Shown piece by piece: positions 44,514-56,389 of a stretch of 64,000 bases of DNA. How positions within the stretch are numbered: the stretch's first letter is position 1; every line of letters begins with the position of its first letter. The DNA lies in assembly GCA_011037195.1 (NCBI GenBank), contig JAAEAF010000407.1:98154-162153 (forward strand). The letters are read 5' to 3'. Under the pieces are notes generated by a model. The model searched no databases. It was given only the letters and a program-made list of their open reading frames with translations, and was not told the origin of the DNA. The stretch is from Triatoma infestans. Lineage: Eukaryota > Arthropoda > Insecta > Hemiptera > Reduviidae. The position numbers and the translations under genes are program-made.

Positions 44514-45404
44514 AAAATTGGTACAAATTAAAACTTCGCTTGTGTGTTACCAAAGGCGATAATTTTTTCTATGCATCATCGTTTATCGATTTCAGTTGTT
44601 CACGTATAAGCAGACCATTACAATAACACAGGCACAAAATAAAAAATAAAATAAATGTATTTGGGGGGGGGGGGTTGGTGGTAAACAGGGGTCCCAATCT
44701 TAGATCATAAAGAGAAAGTAAAAGTATACATATACGAGTATATAATGTTAACGTAATCTGAATTTATTTAAATATGAGGAAACTTCTTAAAAATAAATTT
44801 CATGTTTTGAGGCTACAAACCAACATTATTATCTCCGTTGGTTACTGCAATTCTACATTCACCACTTCCGCTTACATAATCATCTGAAATAACATTACAT
44901 TTTTTGTTTTTTGTTTTTTTTTTTAAATAAAATTTTTACCAAATAAAAAATGTTAGTTTAATATAGATTTCATTTAAATAGGATAAATCTGTAAATAATT
45001 CCATTTTGACGTTGTAATAATAGTAAAAATAATGTTTTTAATACAAGAGGAATTTAATAGGATATAATATCTGCGAATTTTAAGAGTTAACTAGCCATGC
45101 TATGAATTTTAAAATTATATACTGAAAGAAACAGCAATCAGCTTAAGCTATAGAAGGAAACCAAGGGTGAAACGGAGTATTATTGCGCAACTGCTAACAA
45201 TTACACTTACTAGGACAGATCCTTGATTTTTCTAATACCTTGACAAATAGTTTAAAAACTACTACAAAAAAACAATTTGTTTAACGTGAATAACTTTTTA
45301 GAAGAACTTTTTAACAAATACGTACATTGAATTTCTATGCAGCTTGTGACCGGATCTTCAATGGAAAGTAAAAAAATTACCATAAAATGGAGAATCTATC
45401 TTCA
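44514..45404. other. AT-rich DNA, nothing recognised
   Basis: A run of 11 G's at about 44664-44674 is the only notable feature. Confidence 0.5.
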
Positions 45405-45854
45405 AACATTTTGCAGTAGATTGTTGTAGGGGATTATAGCACTGCGCCCGGAAAGATCTATTGTGCCCCCTGGAGCCTTCTCCCAATGTACAGCCGGCCT
45501 CCAAGCAACGTTCTCTAGTTACAGACAACACTGCCCTTCACCGGACAGTGAGTTCTAGAGTCTCCTAGGAAGAAAAAAATCTAAGAGCAGCATGCTGGAT
45601 GCTGTCCAGCGCGCTACCACTGAGCTAAACCCTTCCTTCTCCCTTGGCTTTCGCCAATTAACTAGGGATGGAAACCCTAGTTTGTGTACTTTGTTTGTCC
45701 TTGTCTGTAAAGTGTAGAGTGTATATAGTTTAAGTGTATTGAGTACTGTTCCGATGAAGTGCATGGAATACACTGAGCTGTGGTAACCCGTGGGGACGCT
45801 ACTCCCCAAGTAACTGCATGCAACAGATATTCCTTGCGTGCTTTCCAACATTTT
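45405..45854 (-). mobile_element. SINE-2, copy 2, with AACATTTT target duplication
   Basis: The element 45413-45846 (434 bp) lies between AACATTTT at 45405-45412 and 45847-45854. On the minus strand: leader with GCAAGGAATATCTGTTGCATG, tRNA-like part (CTCAGTGGTAGCGCGCTGG), central domain, tail GGGGGCACAATAGATCTTTC and end CCCCTACAACAATCTACTGC. An open frame spanning it (45555-45896) is incidental. Confidence 0.82.
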
Positions 45855-46521
45855 AATAACGAAAAAGTGAACGTAAAAGAATGTAATATTTCTCAAGGAT
45901 CAAAAAAACGAAAATAGTTGTATTTTTTGGGGTGGGGAGGGTGAAATTATCTGTAAAATTGGGGGATTATAGTAGTTTATTATTTTTTTTTTGTTTCCGA
46001 ACTTCCTGTTCATTCCGCGAAACCTGCACTTAGTTTTATTATTCAAGAGATATATTTTTTTAATGTTTTATGTATATTTTTTTTTATTTTATGTTGCAGT
46101 TATTTGTAGGAATATAATTTTATTTAAATTTTTAGGGCATACGTATATATTGTGTGTTTTGAGATTGAATTTAAAATAGATCTTAGTGAAAGATAGAAAA
46201 GTAATCTTCCACTCACTACGTAATGATATCCTTGTTATATGCAATTGGCGAGAGCACTAAACTGAATTTTAAACAGCTTCGAGTAGGAAATCGATTAGAT
46301 TAGGTTATTAAACATGAATTTTATATCTATCACAAAAAAAAAAAAAAAGTCGATCTAGTTATAACCAAGTAGTACTGATTTTGCAAAGACGGTAGGAAGT
46401 TTTAGGTTCCACTACTAACTTCTATCTCTTAATATCGTAAAATTTAATCGGAATTTAATTGAAAACGATAGATATGAGATATGCAACGAAATTTTGAAAA
46501 GACTTTGCTAAGAAAAAAAAA
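45855..46521. other. AT-rich DNA, nothing recognised
   Basis: T-rich frame at 45991-46179 not credited. Confidence 0.5.
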
Positions 46522-47214
46522 TCTGGTGTGAAACACTCACACAACTTTTCTCTTACTCCAGTTTTCAAAATTGTAATTGATAAAACTTTATAGTTAGTAT
46601 AGAAAATTTAATGAAATTCGTCGGTGTTTTTTATGAAGAAAATCGTAAAAACTGTAAAAAAAAACAAAAAAAACTTCAGTAAAAACGCACTTCCGGTTTA
46701 ATAATTTTCTTGAAAGTCGGGAATTTTGGCAATCTATTTATTTCTAATTAATTTTATTTTAGATGATAGAATTGTATAATTAATTGAACTAGCACTTTAG
46801 AGAAAATCGTAACCCTCCCTTCCCCAAAAGTACTCTTAAATGAATTTTACGGATGTACAAAGTTTCAAAAAAATCATTGAAGCCATTTTTTTTTTTTTTT
46901 TTGGAAAATCGCAAAAAAAGAAGAAAAAATACCAACTAATAAAGTGATACTTCCGGTTGAGGAATTTTGACAGATAACCTACTGTTGGATCCCATGATTA
47001 TATAGATACCTAAACGGAATATCAAAATTTGAACTTTCTACAATTTTTCGTTTTTGAGCTAGCTATTCACATACATACACACAAACATCATTAGCTAAAA
47101 AACCACTTTTTTGGACTCAGGGAAACCTCAAAACGGACATTTCCGGTGAAAACTCGATATCGAAAATTTAACACGATTACAGAGTACTTCCTCTTACTAG
47201 GAGTAAGAGAAAGT
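46522..47214 (+). mobile_element. HINE-like element, one module deleted (693 bp)
   Basis: Intact 5' hairpin end and 3' hairpin end; ACTTCCGGTT at about 46690 and 46950 only, with the middle module absent, as in the 6681-7363 copy but with different breakpoints. The (CA)n core is almost lost. Confidence 0.78.
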
Positions 47215-48500
47215 AAAAAGTAAAAAGAAGTTGAGAGTACTTCATATAAACTATTCAAAAAGCAAAGTTAACATATATATCCATAACAAGACATAAAAAT
47301 GATCCTCTATTGTAAGTTGTTAAAAATAAGACAAATAATAACAAAAAAAACATGCACACAATTTGATATACAATTGGATTGTTTCCCTTACCTTTACACC
47401 AGGACACTTGGAGAACGGAAGTGAAAGATACTACTTTCACACAGTTTGTTAGACTGCAAAAATGTTAGTGGGAGTTACTATACACAACACAAAGTCATCC
47501 CTCCCTTCTTATTCAATCTCTCTGTTTCTCTCAGCACACACTGAAGAGAGAGAGAGAGACCAGTAGGTCCCTCTATACGCTCCAACACCATGTATGACTA
47601 TAACAAACTAATGAGACGAGATGTCCTAATAATATTGGTCAAGAGAAACTAAAAAAATCTTTATTTTTATCAGTTTTAATAGTGGGAGGGGGGGAGGATC
47701 AGAATGCTATTATATACCCCCACCTGTTGACCCCTGAAAACTATTTAGTTAGCAGGCAATATTTATTCATTATATAAACTACTGGTCTGGCTGCAATACT
47801 ACCATGATTACGTATAATTCTAATGTTTCGTCTTACTTCCGTAAAATAGCCAACTGCAAGGATTAATAAAATAAAATACTTATTAATACTCTAATCGAAA
47901 AATAAAAATCTTGCATTAACAATGTTTACTCAAATAGGAGGAAAGTGTATTTATTACTTCAGAAAAAAAAAACATTGAATTATGATAGAAGCTCCTCTAC
48001 ACTATACATTATGTTCACCATATTTTGAAAGCAAATTACATAACTTAAAAAAAAAATATATTAATCAGTTGCAAATAAATTAAATAAAATCTTTTAGTAA
48101 AACCCTTTAGAAAGCTTAAATGTAATTTTCATATTCTATGTAATTGTCGTCTTTCCTTAAATATGCATTCGTATTAAATATTTAAGTTGCTCTCATTATT
48201 ATTAAATATTAATAGAGCCGCCAATTATTTATTATTGAAATAACAGTTTAGAAACTGTTCTGAATAATGGTTCATTTATATCTAGCAAAAAAAAAAAAGA
48301 AATCAATAAAGTGACTAAAATCTGCCAGAAAAATTTTGAACGAAATCCTGCGTATCGAATTTTCCTAGTAATAATACATTTGATAGAAAATCAAATTTAA
48401 GTTTCCCTTAAATTTTCATAATATTTTATTCCATCCATCTACATACACACACACACTTGTACACACTAAAACAACAATTTTTGCAATCAAATTATCAAAA
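47215..48500. other. Unassigned AT-rich DNA
   Basis: 47460-47640 (TCTCAGCACACACTGAAGAG, AGTAGGTCCCTCTATACGC) is less biased and resembles LTR-like sequence, but no ends or duplications were found. Confidence 0.35.
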
Positions 48501-48860
48501 CTTGTATTTAAAATGAATCAGTGTTGCAGGCAGAAATTTTCACCATTCTAAATTATGCCAAACACTTGCGAGTGCATGGGCATAATGGGCTGAAGAGTGG
48601 CAATTTTCTTTGACATTAGGCCACACACTAAAGGCTTTACAGGCGCACTATGTCAGATCAGAAGTGGAATGCCGTAACATTGGCGAACGGTTAAGATGCC
48701 GGGGCAGTGAGGTATTCGAAGTCGACGAGGAGGCCGACAGACGGTGGGACATATAACCATTGATTGATCCTCAGTATTTCTACAGCATATGGTACAGAAG
48801 TGCAAGTGAGGCGATTAAGAATTGGCTCACAATAAGGAACACAAAGTTTATTGAATAGCG
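48501..48860. other. GC-richer unclassified block
   Basis: Contains CACTTGCGAGTGCATGGGC, GGCGAACGGTTAAGATGCCG and GACGAGGAGGCCGACAGACGG. On the minus strand its left edge repeats part of the frame at 48914-49111 (AATTTCTGCCTGCAACACTG). Possibly an old retroposon or gene fragment. Confidence 0.35.
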
Positions 48861-48913
48861 TCCAACATACTTATTAGTTTTATAAACTATTTAATATTTA
48901 GATTTCATATTGT

Positions 48914-49111
48914 TTAAAACTCATTCTTCCAAATATATTTTTTTATTAGGATTACAGTTACAGTCATTGCTTTGGAGAAGAACACCAACCAAGAGTTTAA
49001 ATTTTTTCTGTCATTAGACAGAGCCAATTCTGGATTCAGCCCATCAGTGTTGTAGGCAGAAATTTGTGCTCCTGCAAATGTAAAACGTTTTGGACGTTTT
49101 ACTAAAGTCAT
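48914..49111 (-). CDS. Unrecognised 65-residue frame, possible exon or gene fragment
   Basis: I do not recognise the family. The residues (KRPKRFTFAGAQISAYNTDG, LNPELALSNDRKNLNSWLVF) look protein-like rather than AT-drift, unlike other short frames here. On the minus strand the ATG follows CTGTACTTTACTAAAAG, a pyrimidine-poor but possible splice acceptor. A 22-bp piece of it recurs at 48518-48539 on the same strand. It could be an isolated exon, a gene fragment, or part of a decayed transposon. Confidence 0.3.
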   Translation of the reverse strand: MTLVKRPKRFTFAGAQISAYNTDGLNPELALSNDRKNLNSWLVFFSKAMTVTVILIKKYIWKNEF

Positions 49112-49165
49112 CTTTTAGTAAAGTACAGTAAGGGGAGTTGTAACATCCTTATATTAGATTATAAT
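49107..49165 (+). repeat. Direct repeat partner of 49626-49735
   Basis: AGTCATCTTTTAGTAAAGTA then CAGT is exact in both; later GTAACATCCTTATATTAGATT resembles GTAAAATCCTTACATTAGATT at 49697, with an AG-rich insertion in the second copy. Confidence 0.6.
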
Positions 49166-49739
49166 ATTTAAAATATTATTTGTCGGCAAAGCTGGAATTT
49201 TTCTTCATTGAATTAAACCCCCCCAAAAAACAATTAAACCCTTCCATAATGTTCTGTAATTAGAAAAAAAACGAGGAGACCAATAAATAGTTGGTAAACG
49301 ATTCCTACGAAATCCTTTTGTTCTCAATAGTGCGCACATAGTATATAATACCATGTACCAGGAATTCAGTAACAGATTATGTCATTAATAGTTCGTATTT
49401 TGGGACTTCCTTTTTAATGGTCGTGCTTAAAAGTTGTTTTCTTTTATTAATAAATCTTTATACTATAACAGGAGGTTACATACATTCAGGAGGATTCGTG
49501 TATATGGTATCTTCCAGTTTTTACTATAAGGAATTCCTCTACGATTTTACCTCTTCATTAGATAACATTTACCGATGAAAATATTTGTAAAAATGGGATA
49601 TGCTGCTAAAAAGACAGCCTATAAGGATAGTCATCTTTTAGTAAAGTACAGTTGAGGATTAAGAGAGAGAGAGAGAAAAAAGCATAGACTTTTGTAAAAT
49701 CCTTACATTAGATTTACTCGACCAAAGAATAAAAGAAAT

Positions 49740-50098
49740 CGTTTTGGATGTTTTCGATAAAATAGTAGTATGCAAAGTTTGAAAAAAAATCGTTAAAACT
49801 TTTTTCAAGAAAACTGTGAAAAACTAAAAAAAAATCATTCAGTAAATTTGCACTACCGTTTGTTCGAGTTTGCTCGAAACCTTCGTATCACAAAGTGGCA
49901 TTAGTATCTAAACGGATAACAAGTTTTAGCATCCTGCGACTTTTCGTTTTTGATATATTCTGTTTACAAACACACACAGAACATTCTCTAAAAACATGTT
50001 TTTTCATATCCTCAAAACATGTGTATTTCCGGTGAAAACTTAATTTAGAAAATTTGGCCGCAATATTTCCTTTTACCAGGGGTAAGATAAATTAATAA
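49740..50098 (+). repeat. Decayed HINE-like 3' half
   Basis: GCAAAGTTTGAAAAAAAATCG, a module start decayed to GCACTACCGTTTG (49849), TATTTCCGGTGAAAACTTAA and an eroded hairpin end CCTTTTACCAGGGGTAAGA. Confidence 0.6.
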
Positions 50099-50269
50099 AT
50101 AAATAGTAGAATAGAATTTTTCGATCAAGAATACATAAAAATAGAAGTAATGCCTATAGTATAGTATTCTTTGGAAACTAAGGAAAAATTATTCTGATGC
50201 CATGTTTAGTTTCTATCCATAAAATTCGAGACACTTGTTTAAATTGTTGTAACCTTTTTAGGGAGCTGT

Positions 50270-50580
50270 TGATGCTGCAATCTGGACCGCCTAATATGTG
50301 AGAGTGAGAAGAGAGTGGGGATTATGCGGTATTAAGAGAGAGTGTTCGAAAGAAGAAAACAAAGTTCGACTAATTTCACGAATAACCCAGTTACAGTTAG
50401 TGTGGAACCCTTTCCACTTTCATTATCAAACTTACCAGAAGGCGCAAGCGTTAAACCTACTTGTTCCAAGTAGTTGGCATTCTTGTTCACTACTGGTACC
50501 ATCAATCTAGTCAGAGGCTCCTTTCACTTCTTACGACAGCTTGTCAGGGTTACCAGTAAAGTACTAGATTTGGGGAACAT
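50270..50580. other. Unclassified block of mixed composition
   Basis: A 70-codon frame (50298-50510) crosses it but has no motif. Composition and lack of A/T runs suggest a decayed mobile element or gene fragment. Confidence 0.3.
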
Positions 50581-52290
50581 AATAAATATCGTCAGGTCAA
50601 ATACTTCATCTGATAAAAAGGAAAAAGATCATTAGATAATTTTGCAGTTGTGTATGTTTGCAATCTGTAAAATCTAACATTATCTAACCATTACTAAGCC
50701 GGCAGCACTTAAGAATTTCGCCATATTTTCATATAAAGGGAATAAAATGTATAAACTAATAACTTTATTTATATAAAAAAAAAAAAAAAAAAAAGCACTA
50801 GGCATAAAAATAGAATTTAGAACGTATAACAAACTGGGCATATGGTAAGCACGTCTACGAACAACTCCTTACTGTAAGAGTTATATGTACAAACTAACTG
50901 TACCGATTGAAACGATGTCTACATAGGCTAGATTACCATTAAACTCGAAAGATAGGTTCAAAGAGCACATATGGCAATACACAATCTTGGAAAAAAAGAG
51001 GTCTGGGACAAATAAATAAAATGTAATAAACGAGCAGAAAAACTTCATACAAAGTTAGTATTACTGTCTTCAATAGTCTTTGAAATGAGTAAAAATGTTC
51101 AGACTTATTTTACAATTTATTACTTACAATGTAATTATTATGTCTTAAATCTTGATATAATCAAAGACGTTGTTTATAATTTATTTCAACAAAAAGTCTC
51201 AATGTGGCCGACTATTGAATATAATCATTATGAAACTCTAAAGAAGAGAATTTAAATTTTAAATAACCTAAATTGTACTGTTTCTGATATACTTTTCTTT
51301 AAAATGAATGAAAAAAATTAAACAAAGAGTTTGAAAATCTTTCTTTACAGATTTTTTTTGAATGAAAAGTACTTTTTCAACTAAAACTTTAATTGAAATT
51401 ATTTTAAGATTCGTATTATTGCAAACAAATTGTTTTTCCAGACTTGTTCGATCTGTATTGTGACCTATGTATATAGTTTTAGGAATAGTTAGATAGAGAT
51501 AAGCGGAGCTCCGTGTTGCTAGTTAGTGCGCTACCATGTCTGTGTGGTTAACAAAAATTTCAAACCTATTATTTCATTTTAGTTCTAACGGGAGACCTGA
51601 TAATAAGGTTTTGGACTAAGGCAACCGGGATTACCAATTTACCGGTAAATTTAGAATCACTTTTTCATGTAACACCTTATAAGAATTACAAACTTGAAGA
51701 GAATTAGTCAATCATAACTATGTCAATTAGTGAGTGAGGTTAGCAATTTTCAATGGCATTACTTTGAAAGGTATGACATTAATATTTTTGTAAATAATAG
51801 TATTTTTGTCTTACTGTTCGCTTTTTTTACTTTCAATTTTTTTTTTTTTTTATTAATTTTTGCGATTTGATGGTGATAAGGATACTTATAATTATTGTCT
51901 GTTTTCATATTTATACAAATATTTATGAGTAATACTCCGAAAACTGATAAAAATTACTTCCCGAATAAATAATAAATAGTTAGGATTTTGGAACATAGGC
52001 TGTTTCATTATTCTAGGTTTCTAACTAGAAAGAGAAGTTTAGGAAGTTGTGAAAACTGTTTGTATTTTAAATATTTATTTTTTTGAATTATTTATTCATT
52101 TTAAAATTTGTATATTGTGAATTTTAAGCGTGGCATTTGTTTTGTGGAAGTTAATTGGAAATTTTTAGCAAGGAATGATATTTTTGACGCAATAATTTAA
52201 CAGTATAATAATAAAAAAAAAAAATTTAACTGAAATAAATTCAGTGAAGTCCCGGTTTATCTTCTATCCGGTTACTTTATGAATTAATTA
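50581..52290. other. 1.7 kb without recognised features
   Basis: An A-run at 50777-50794; otherwise featureless AT-rich DNA. Confidence 0.5.
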
Positions 52291-52294
52291 TAAG

Positions 52295-52520
52295 TTTTAC
52301 TTCCTGTTGGAAGGGAAAGCAATCGTTCTATTTTTCAAAATTGAGTTTTTCATCAGAAACATATGTTTGGAGAGGAGGTCCCTTGAGAGCGAAAAATGTT
52401 TTTAGCGAATTTTATATGTACGTATTATATAAACTGCCATAGTATCCGACCGAAGTTATTAAATGATTTCTTTTTCTTTTTTTTTAGCTTTTCTCGATTT
52501 TCTCTTAAGTTTCAAGAGAC
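52295..52520 (-). repeat. Decayed HINE-like fragment
   Basis: ACTTCCTGTTGGAAGGG, GAGTTTTTCATCAGAAACATA, GGTCCCTTGAGAGCG and TTTTTTTTAGCTTTTCTCG follow minus-strand order from the 3' end. Confidence 0.5.
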
Positions 52521-52744
52521 GTTTCTTTATGCATAGATTGCATACAACTTAACTTTACACATTAAACATCTATCATCTTTAGCTGGAACTTTTTATTTAA
52601 GTGGTACTTCAGTAAATCTACTAAGTACCATCACACATATAAAATGAGGTTTATTAAAAAAAAGCATTGTTACAATTCCATTGGAGAAAATTGGTTAATG
52701 GAAAGTATAATTTTACAGACTGACTTATTAGAAATTTGCTAAAA

Positions 52745-52870
52745 AGACTACGCTTCTCAGTGCACTGCCGGACCTCCGGACAGTGTTCTCTCATTACAAA
52801 CAACATTGTCTATTGTGCCATTATGCTATAGAGACTCCTAGAAGAAAAAAATCTAAGAGTATCACGGCTG
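52745..52870 (-). mobile_element. SINE-1/SINE-2 central-domain fragment
   Basis: CTTCTCAGTGCACTGCCGG, CGGACAGTGTTCTCTCATTAC and CTCCTAGAAGAAAAAAATC correspond to the shared central domain; the tRNA head and tail are gone. Confidence 0.68.
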
Positions 52871-53574
52871 GACTATAATACGTTTGTTGCGGATTTATAG
52901 AGACGCTAAGTGTTAGACTCTAATATAGTCCACTTCTGTCCTAAAAAATAAAAAAAATAAAATAAAAATACTACCCGTACATAATGTCGGGCCAAAAAAA
53001 CCTTCGTAAAGATTCCAAATTTGAAGAAAATCTAAACTTTATTCACTATAGAATTAATTCTTCATTTAGAATACTAATAATTTTAATAGAAGTGTTTTTA
53101 GAATACATACGTACAGGATATTTCAAATCAGATTTTTTTTGTATTTCTATTTTTTAATAAATTTATATATTAATAAATAAATAAAATAATAAATCAAGAA
53201 AATAAAATTTTTATTTTAATTTATAGTTTAAAAAAAAAAAAAATACATTAGTTGTTATTAACCTTGTAAAGAGAATGAAGACAATGAAAAGTGAATGCAA
53301 TGTAGCATTCCAACTAATACTAAAGTAAATAATAATAACACGTTTTATTTGTTGTATATAGAGTAATAATAATAATAATAATGAATATTCAAGTACATTA
53401 ACACATATTTAGATTTATTACGTCTCACTGTAGTTGCTAAGATTCACTTCTCACAAATGTTATATTTCCTGTTTTTATCTTTAATACAAAATTTAATTTT
53501 CAATCAGCTTAACCATATATAGATTTTTTATTATTTTCAATTCTTAATTAAAAGTTGAAAATAGAAAAAAAAAA
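52871..53574. other. AT-rich DNA, nothing recognised
   Basis: An (AAT)n stretch at about 53365-53382. Confidence 0.5.
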
Positions 53575-54414
53575 TCTGGTGTGAAACACTCACACAACTT
53601 TCTCTTACTCCAGTTATCAAAATTATAATTGACAAATTTTATAGTTTGTGTACCAAATTTATAGAAATTTGTCGAAAACTGAAAAAAACTATTCAGTAAA
53701 AGCGCATTTCCGGTTTACTGATTTTCTTCACACCCGGAATTTTGGCCAACTATTTATTTCTAATTATTTCATTTGGATGATAAAGTTGTATAATCAAGTA
53801 TGATATCACTTTAGAGGAAGCTGAAACCCTACCCCTCTCCTAAAAGTGCCCTTAAATGAATTTTCCCAGAGAAATGTTTTATACAAAAGTTATAGATCAT
53901 TGAATGTTTAGTTTATATGTGTAGTTTCAAAAAAAATCGTCGGGGCCATTTTTGAGAAAATCGCGAAAAAGTGAAAAAATCATATTTAGTAAAGTGTTAA
54001 AACAAAAGCACTTCCGGTTTTCCAATTTTTCTCAAACTCGGAATTTCAACAACATTTTGAATTGTAATTAACATTATTTAAATGACCGAATTGTGTAATA
54101 ACCTGAAATAGCACTTTAGAGGGTAACCTAACCCCACCCCTCCCCCAGAAGGGCCCTTAAATCAATTTTCCCAGAGAAATGTTTCAAATAAAAGTTGTAG
54201 CTCCTTGTATATGTAGTTGATGTATGAAGTTTAAAGAAAATCCTTGGAGCTATTTTTGAGAAAAACGCAAAAAAAGTAAATAAGTCAACTAGTAAAGTGG
54301 TACTTCCGGTTCAGAAATTTTGACAGATAACGCACAGTCAGATCGCATGGTGATACCTAAACGGAATATCAAGTTTCAGTTTTCTACGGTTTTTCGTTTT
54401 TGAGTTATGCTGTT

Positions 54415-54458
<44 letters not shown>

Positions 54459-54592
54459 ACACACACAGACCATTGCTAAAACCACTTTTTTTGGACTCAT
54501 TGGGACCTCAAAACGGAGATTTCCGGTGAAAATCGATATCGAGAAATGTGACACGATTACAATACTTCCTCTTACTAGGAGTAAGAGAAAGT
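53575..54592 (+). mobile_element. HINE-like element, full-length copy (1,018 bp)
   Basis: Complete: 5' hairpin end; module starts ATTTCCGGTT (53706), ACTTCCGGTT (54010) and ACTTCCGGTT (54302); a (CA)n block at 54418-54457; 3' hairpin end 54569-54592. Together with 4002-4987 it is the best template for a consensus. Confidence 0.82.
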
Positions 54593-54723
54593 AAAAAAAA
54601 GGCTTAATACATAATGATAAATATTTGAAAAAAAAAATGGTGAGGAGAAACACATAACTTTTTCTCTTAATGCAATTTTCACAAATTTTTATGATACACT
54701 GGATTTTTACTAATTAACGCACC

Positions 54724-54724
<1 letters not shown>

Positions 54725-54770
<46 letters not shown>
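54725..54770 (+). repeat. (AG)23 microsatellite
   Basis: Uninterrupted AG dinucleotides, 46 bp. Confidence 0.95.
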
Positions 54771-54773
<3 letters not shown>

Positions 54774-54780
54774 GGGAGTG

Positions 54781-54825
54781 TTTTTAAAGTCGAATACTTG
54801 AATTTTTATGAAAGAATATGCGGAC
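54781..54825 (+). repeat. 45-bp exact direct repeat, copy 1
   Basis: Starts TTTTTAAAGTCGAATACTTG and ends GAATATGCGGAC; identical to 58335-58379 with no similarity outside. Confidence 0.9.
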
Positions 54826-54951
54826 AAGTAAACAAATGATTGTTGAAATAACATTTTAATTTTTGAGAAAATTCACAGCACAAATTTACAATTCAATTTT
54901 CTTGACATGAGTAGAAAATTTAATAAAAATTATAAATATTTTTTTGCATAT

Positions 54952-55206
54952 TTATTTTATATTCGAGTCATAAATACGTTTTATGAAATCATCATAATTC
55001 AATAAACCTACAAAAGAAAAAAAAAACAACAAATCTCTCCAATATTTTGAACAATAATTTCCATTCTGTTCCATTAAATCTATACAAAAAAAAAGATTTT
55101 CAAATTTTATACATTTCCTATTTGTAAGGAATTCTTCAATATTTTCTAAAAAAGATTTTATATTTCTATCACTTAAAAAAATCATAAAAGGAACGTGTTT
55201 CTTCAA
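54952..55206 (-). CDS. Unrecognised 84-residue frame
   Basis: Minus-strand frame opening at TTG, with no upstream ATG before a stop. It reads KSFLENIEEFLTNRKCIKF, LFFCIDLMEQNGNYCSKYW and RDLLFFFSFVGLLNYDDF. The mix of charged, Cys, Trp and Gly residues is more protein-like than the Lys/Asn/Ile-only frames nearby, but there is no known motif, start codon or splice support. Chance frame or an exon fragment. Confidence 0.22.
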   Translation of the reverse strand: MKKHVPFMIFLSDRNIKSFLENIEEFLTNRKCIKFENLFFCIDLMEQNGNYCSKYWRDLLFFFSFVGLLNYDDFIKRIYDSNIK

Positions 55207-55916
55207 TATAATATGTAACTTTAAAATGCAAAGTTAATACAAAATAATAAATTATAATCATGTTTGTGAAAAATGTGTAATATTCAAGGACGACAATATA
55301 AACCTATTCACTAGCATGCAAATAATATATACGTACATATAAGTACTAATTGTTTGCACTTTCATACGTAGTTCAAGTAAAAAAAAAAAATAATTAATGC
55401 ATTGGATAGATAATTAAGTTGAAATCACTCTCTATAATGCAGTTCAACACTTCCTAGTATTGCATAATCTAAGAATAATATGTTGTTTCTTATTGTGAAC
55501 TAACCAATGATCTGTTGAATATGTTTAAATTATTACAGTGATGGTCCAAGTATAACCCCGTCTCTTTTTTTGGGTGAGTACTATAACACATGGATCTCGC
55601 AGTGACTATGTGAGAACGATGGTTGTTGAGCGTTGATGGTTATTAGACTATTTTTTTAATAAAAACTAAACGGTCAGTTAATTTTTTTTTTAATAAATGA
55701 GAGCGGTCAGGCAAACTTTACAACTCTAATCTAGCCACTCATCTATTTAACTTCTCCTTCCAATGCCTATATCTCCTCCTGCCTTCACTAAGAGCTAGTG
55801 GTGAAGAGGTCAGAACGTCATGGGATCCATTACACGGAGATGGGAACTGCGACATGCTGACCACACGTCCTCCAATAAAAATCAAGAGTGGCACATGTTT
55901 TCGCTCTTTATGGATA
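55207..55916. other. AT-rich DNA, nothing recognised
   Basis: A slightly GC-richer stretch (55740-55880) without motif. Confidence 0.45.
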
Positions 55917-56165
55917 TATTTCATTTTTTTTTTTTTTATAATTTAAGACGCATCAATATCTATGGTCATTGGCACCCGGAGGCTTTTCAGTGCACTGCCC
56001 GCCTCCGGACAGTGTCTCTCGTTACAGACAACACTGTCCATCACCGGACAGTGAGCTGAAGGAAGAAAAAATCTAAGGGCAGCACACCTGGACTTGAACC
56101 CGGGTCCTCCGCGTGGGAGTCCAGTAGCTAACCACTTAGCTAATCCCTACCCGGTGTATTTCATT
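55917..56165 (-). mobile_element. SINE-1, copy 5, with TATTTCATT target duplication
   Basis: The element 55926-56156 is bounded by TATTTCATT at 55917-55925 and 56157-56165. Minus-strand order: tRNA-like head ending at about 56150, B-box GGTTCAAGTCC (near 56088-56098 on the plus strand as its complement), central domain, tail TTAAATTATA and a T-run on the plus strand. Confidence 0.85.
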
Positions 56166-56166
56166 A

Positions 56167-56213
56167 TAATAATAATAATAATAATAATTATTATTATTAT
56201 TATTATTATTATT
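56167..56213. repeat. Palindromic (AAT)n/(ATT)n microsatellite
   Basis: About 7 AAT units are followed at once by about 8 ATT units, giving a potential hairpin of over 40 bp. Confidence 0.9.
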
Positions 56214-56389
56214 CCCAAGGTTAGATTAAGATGTAATATATGAATGTCAGATTCAATGAATTCTTGTAGGTCGTTTTCATAGCAATACTTTTCGAAACAA
56301 CAGCATCTCCATAACTTCAAATAAAAAAGTAAAGAATTAAGATTTATTAAAATGTATGATTTATATAGATAAAATTCTTATTTCATTTA

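Noticed and set aside
45555..45896. 113-residue protein on the minus strand
   Set aside because: It is a chance frame through SINE-2 and is not preserved in the other SINE-2 copies.
54400..54653. Proteins with His-Thr or Cys-Val repeats
   Set aside because: Translations of the CA microsatellite inside a HINE-like element.
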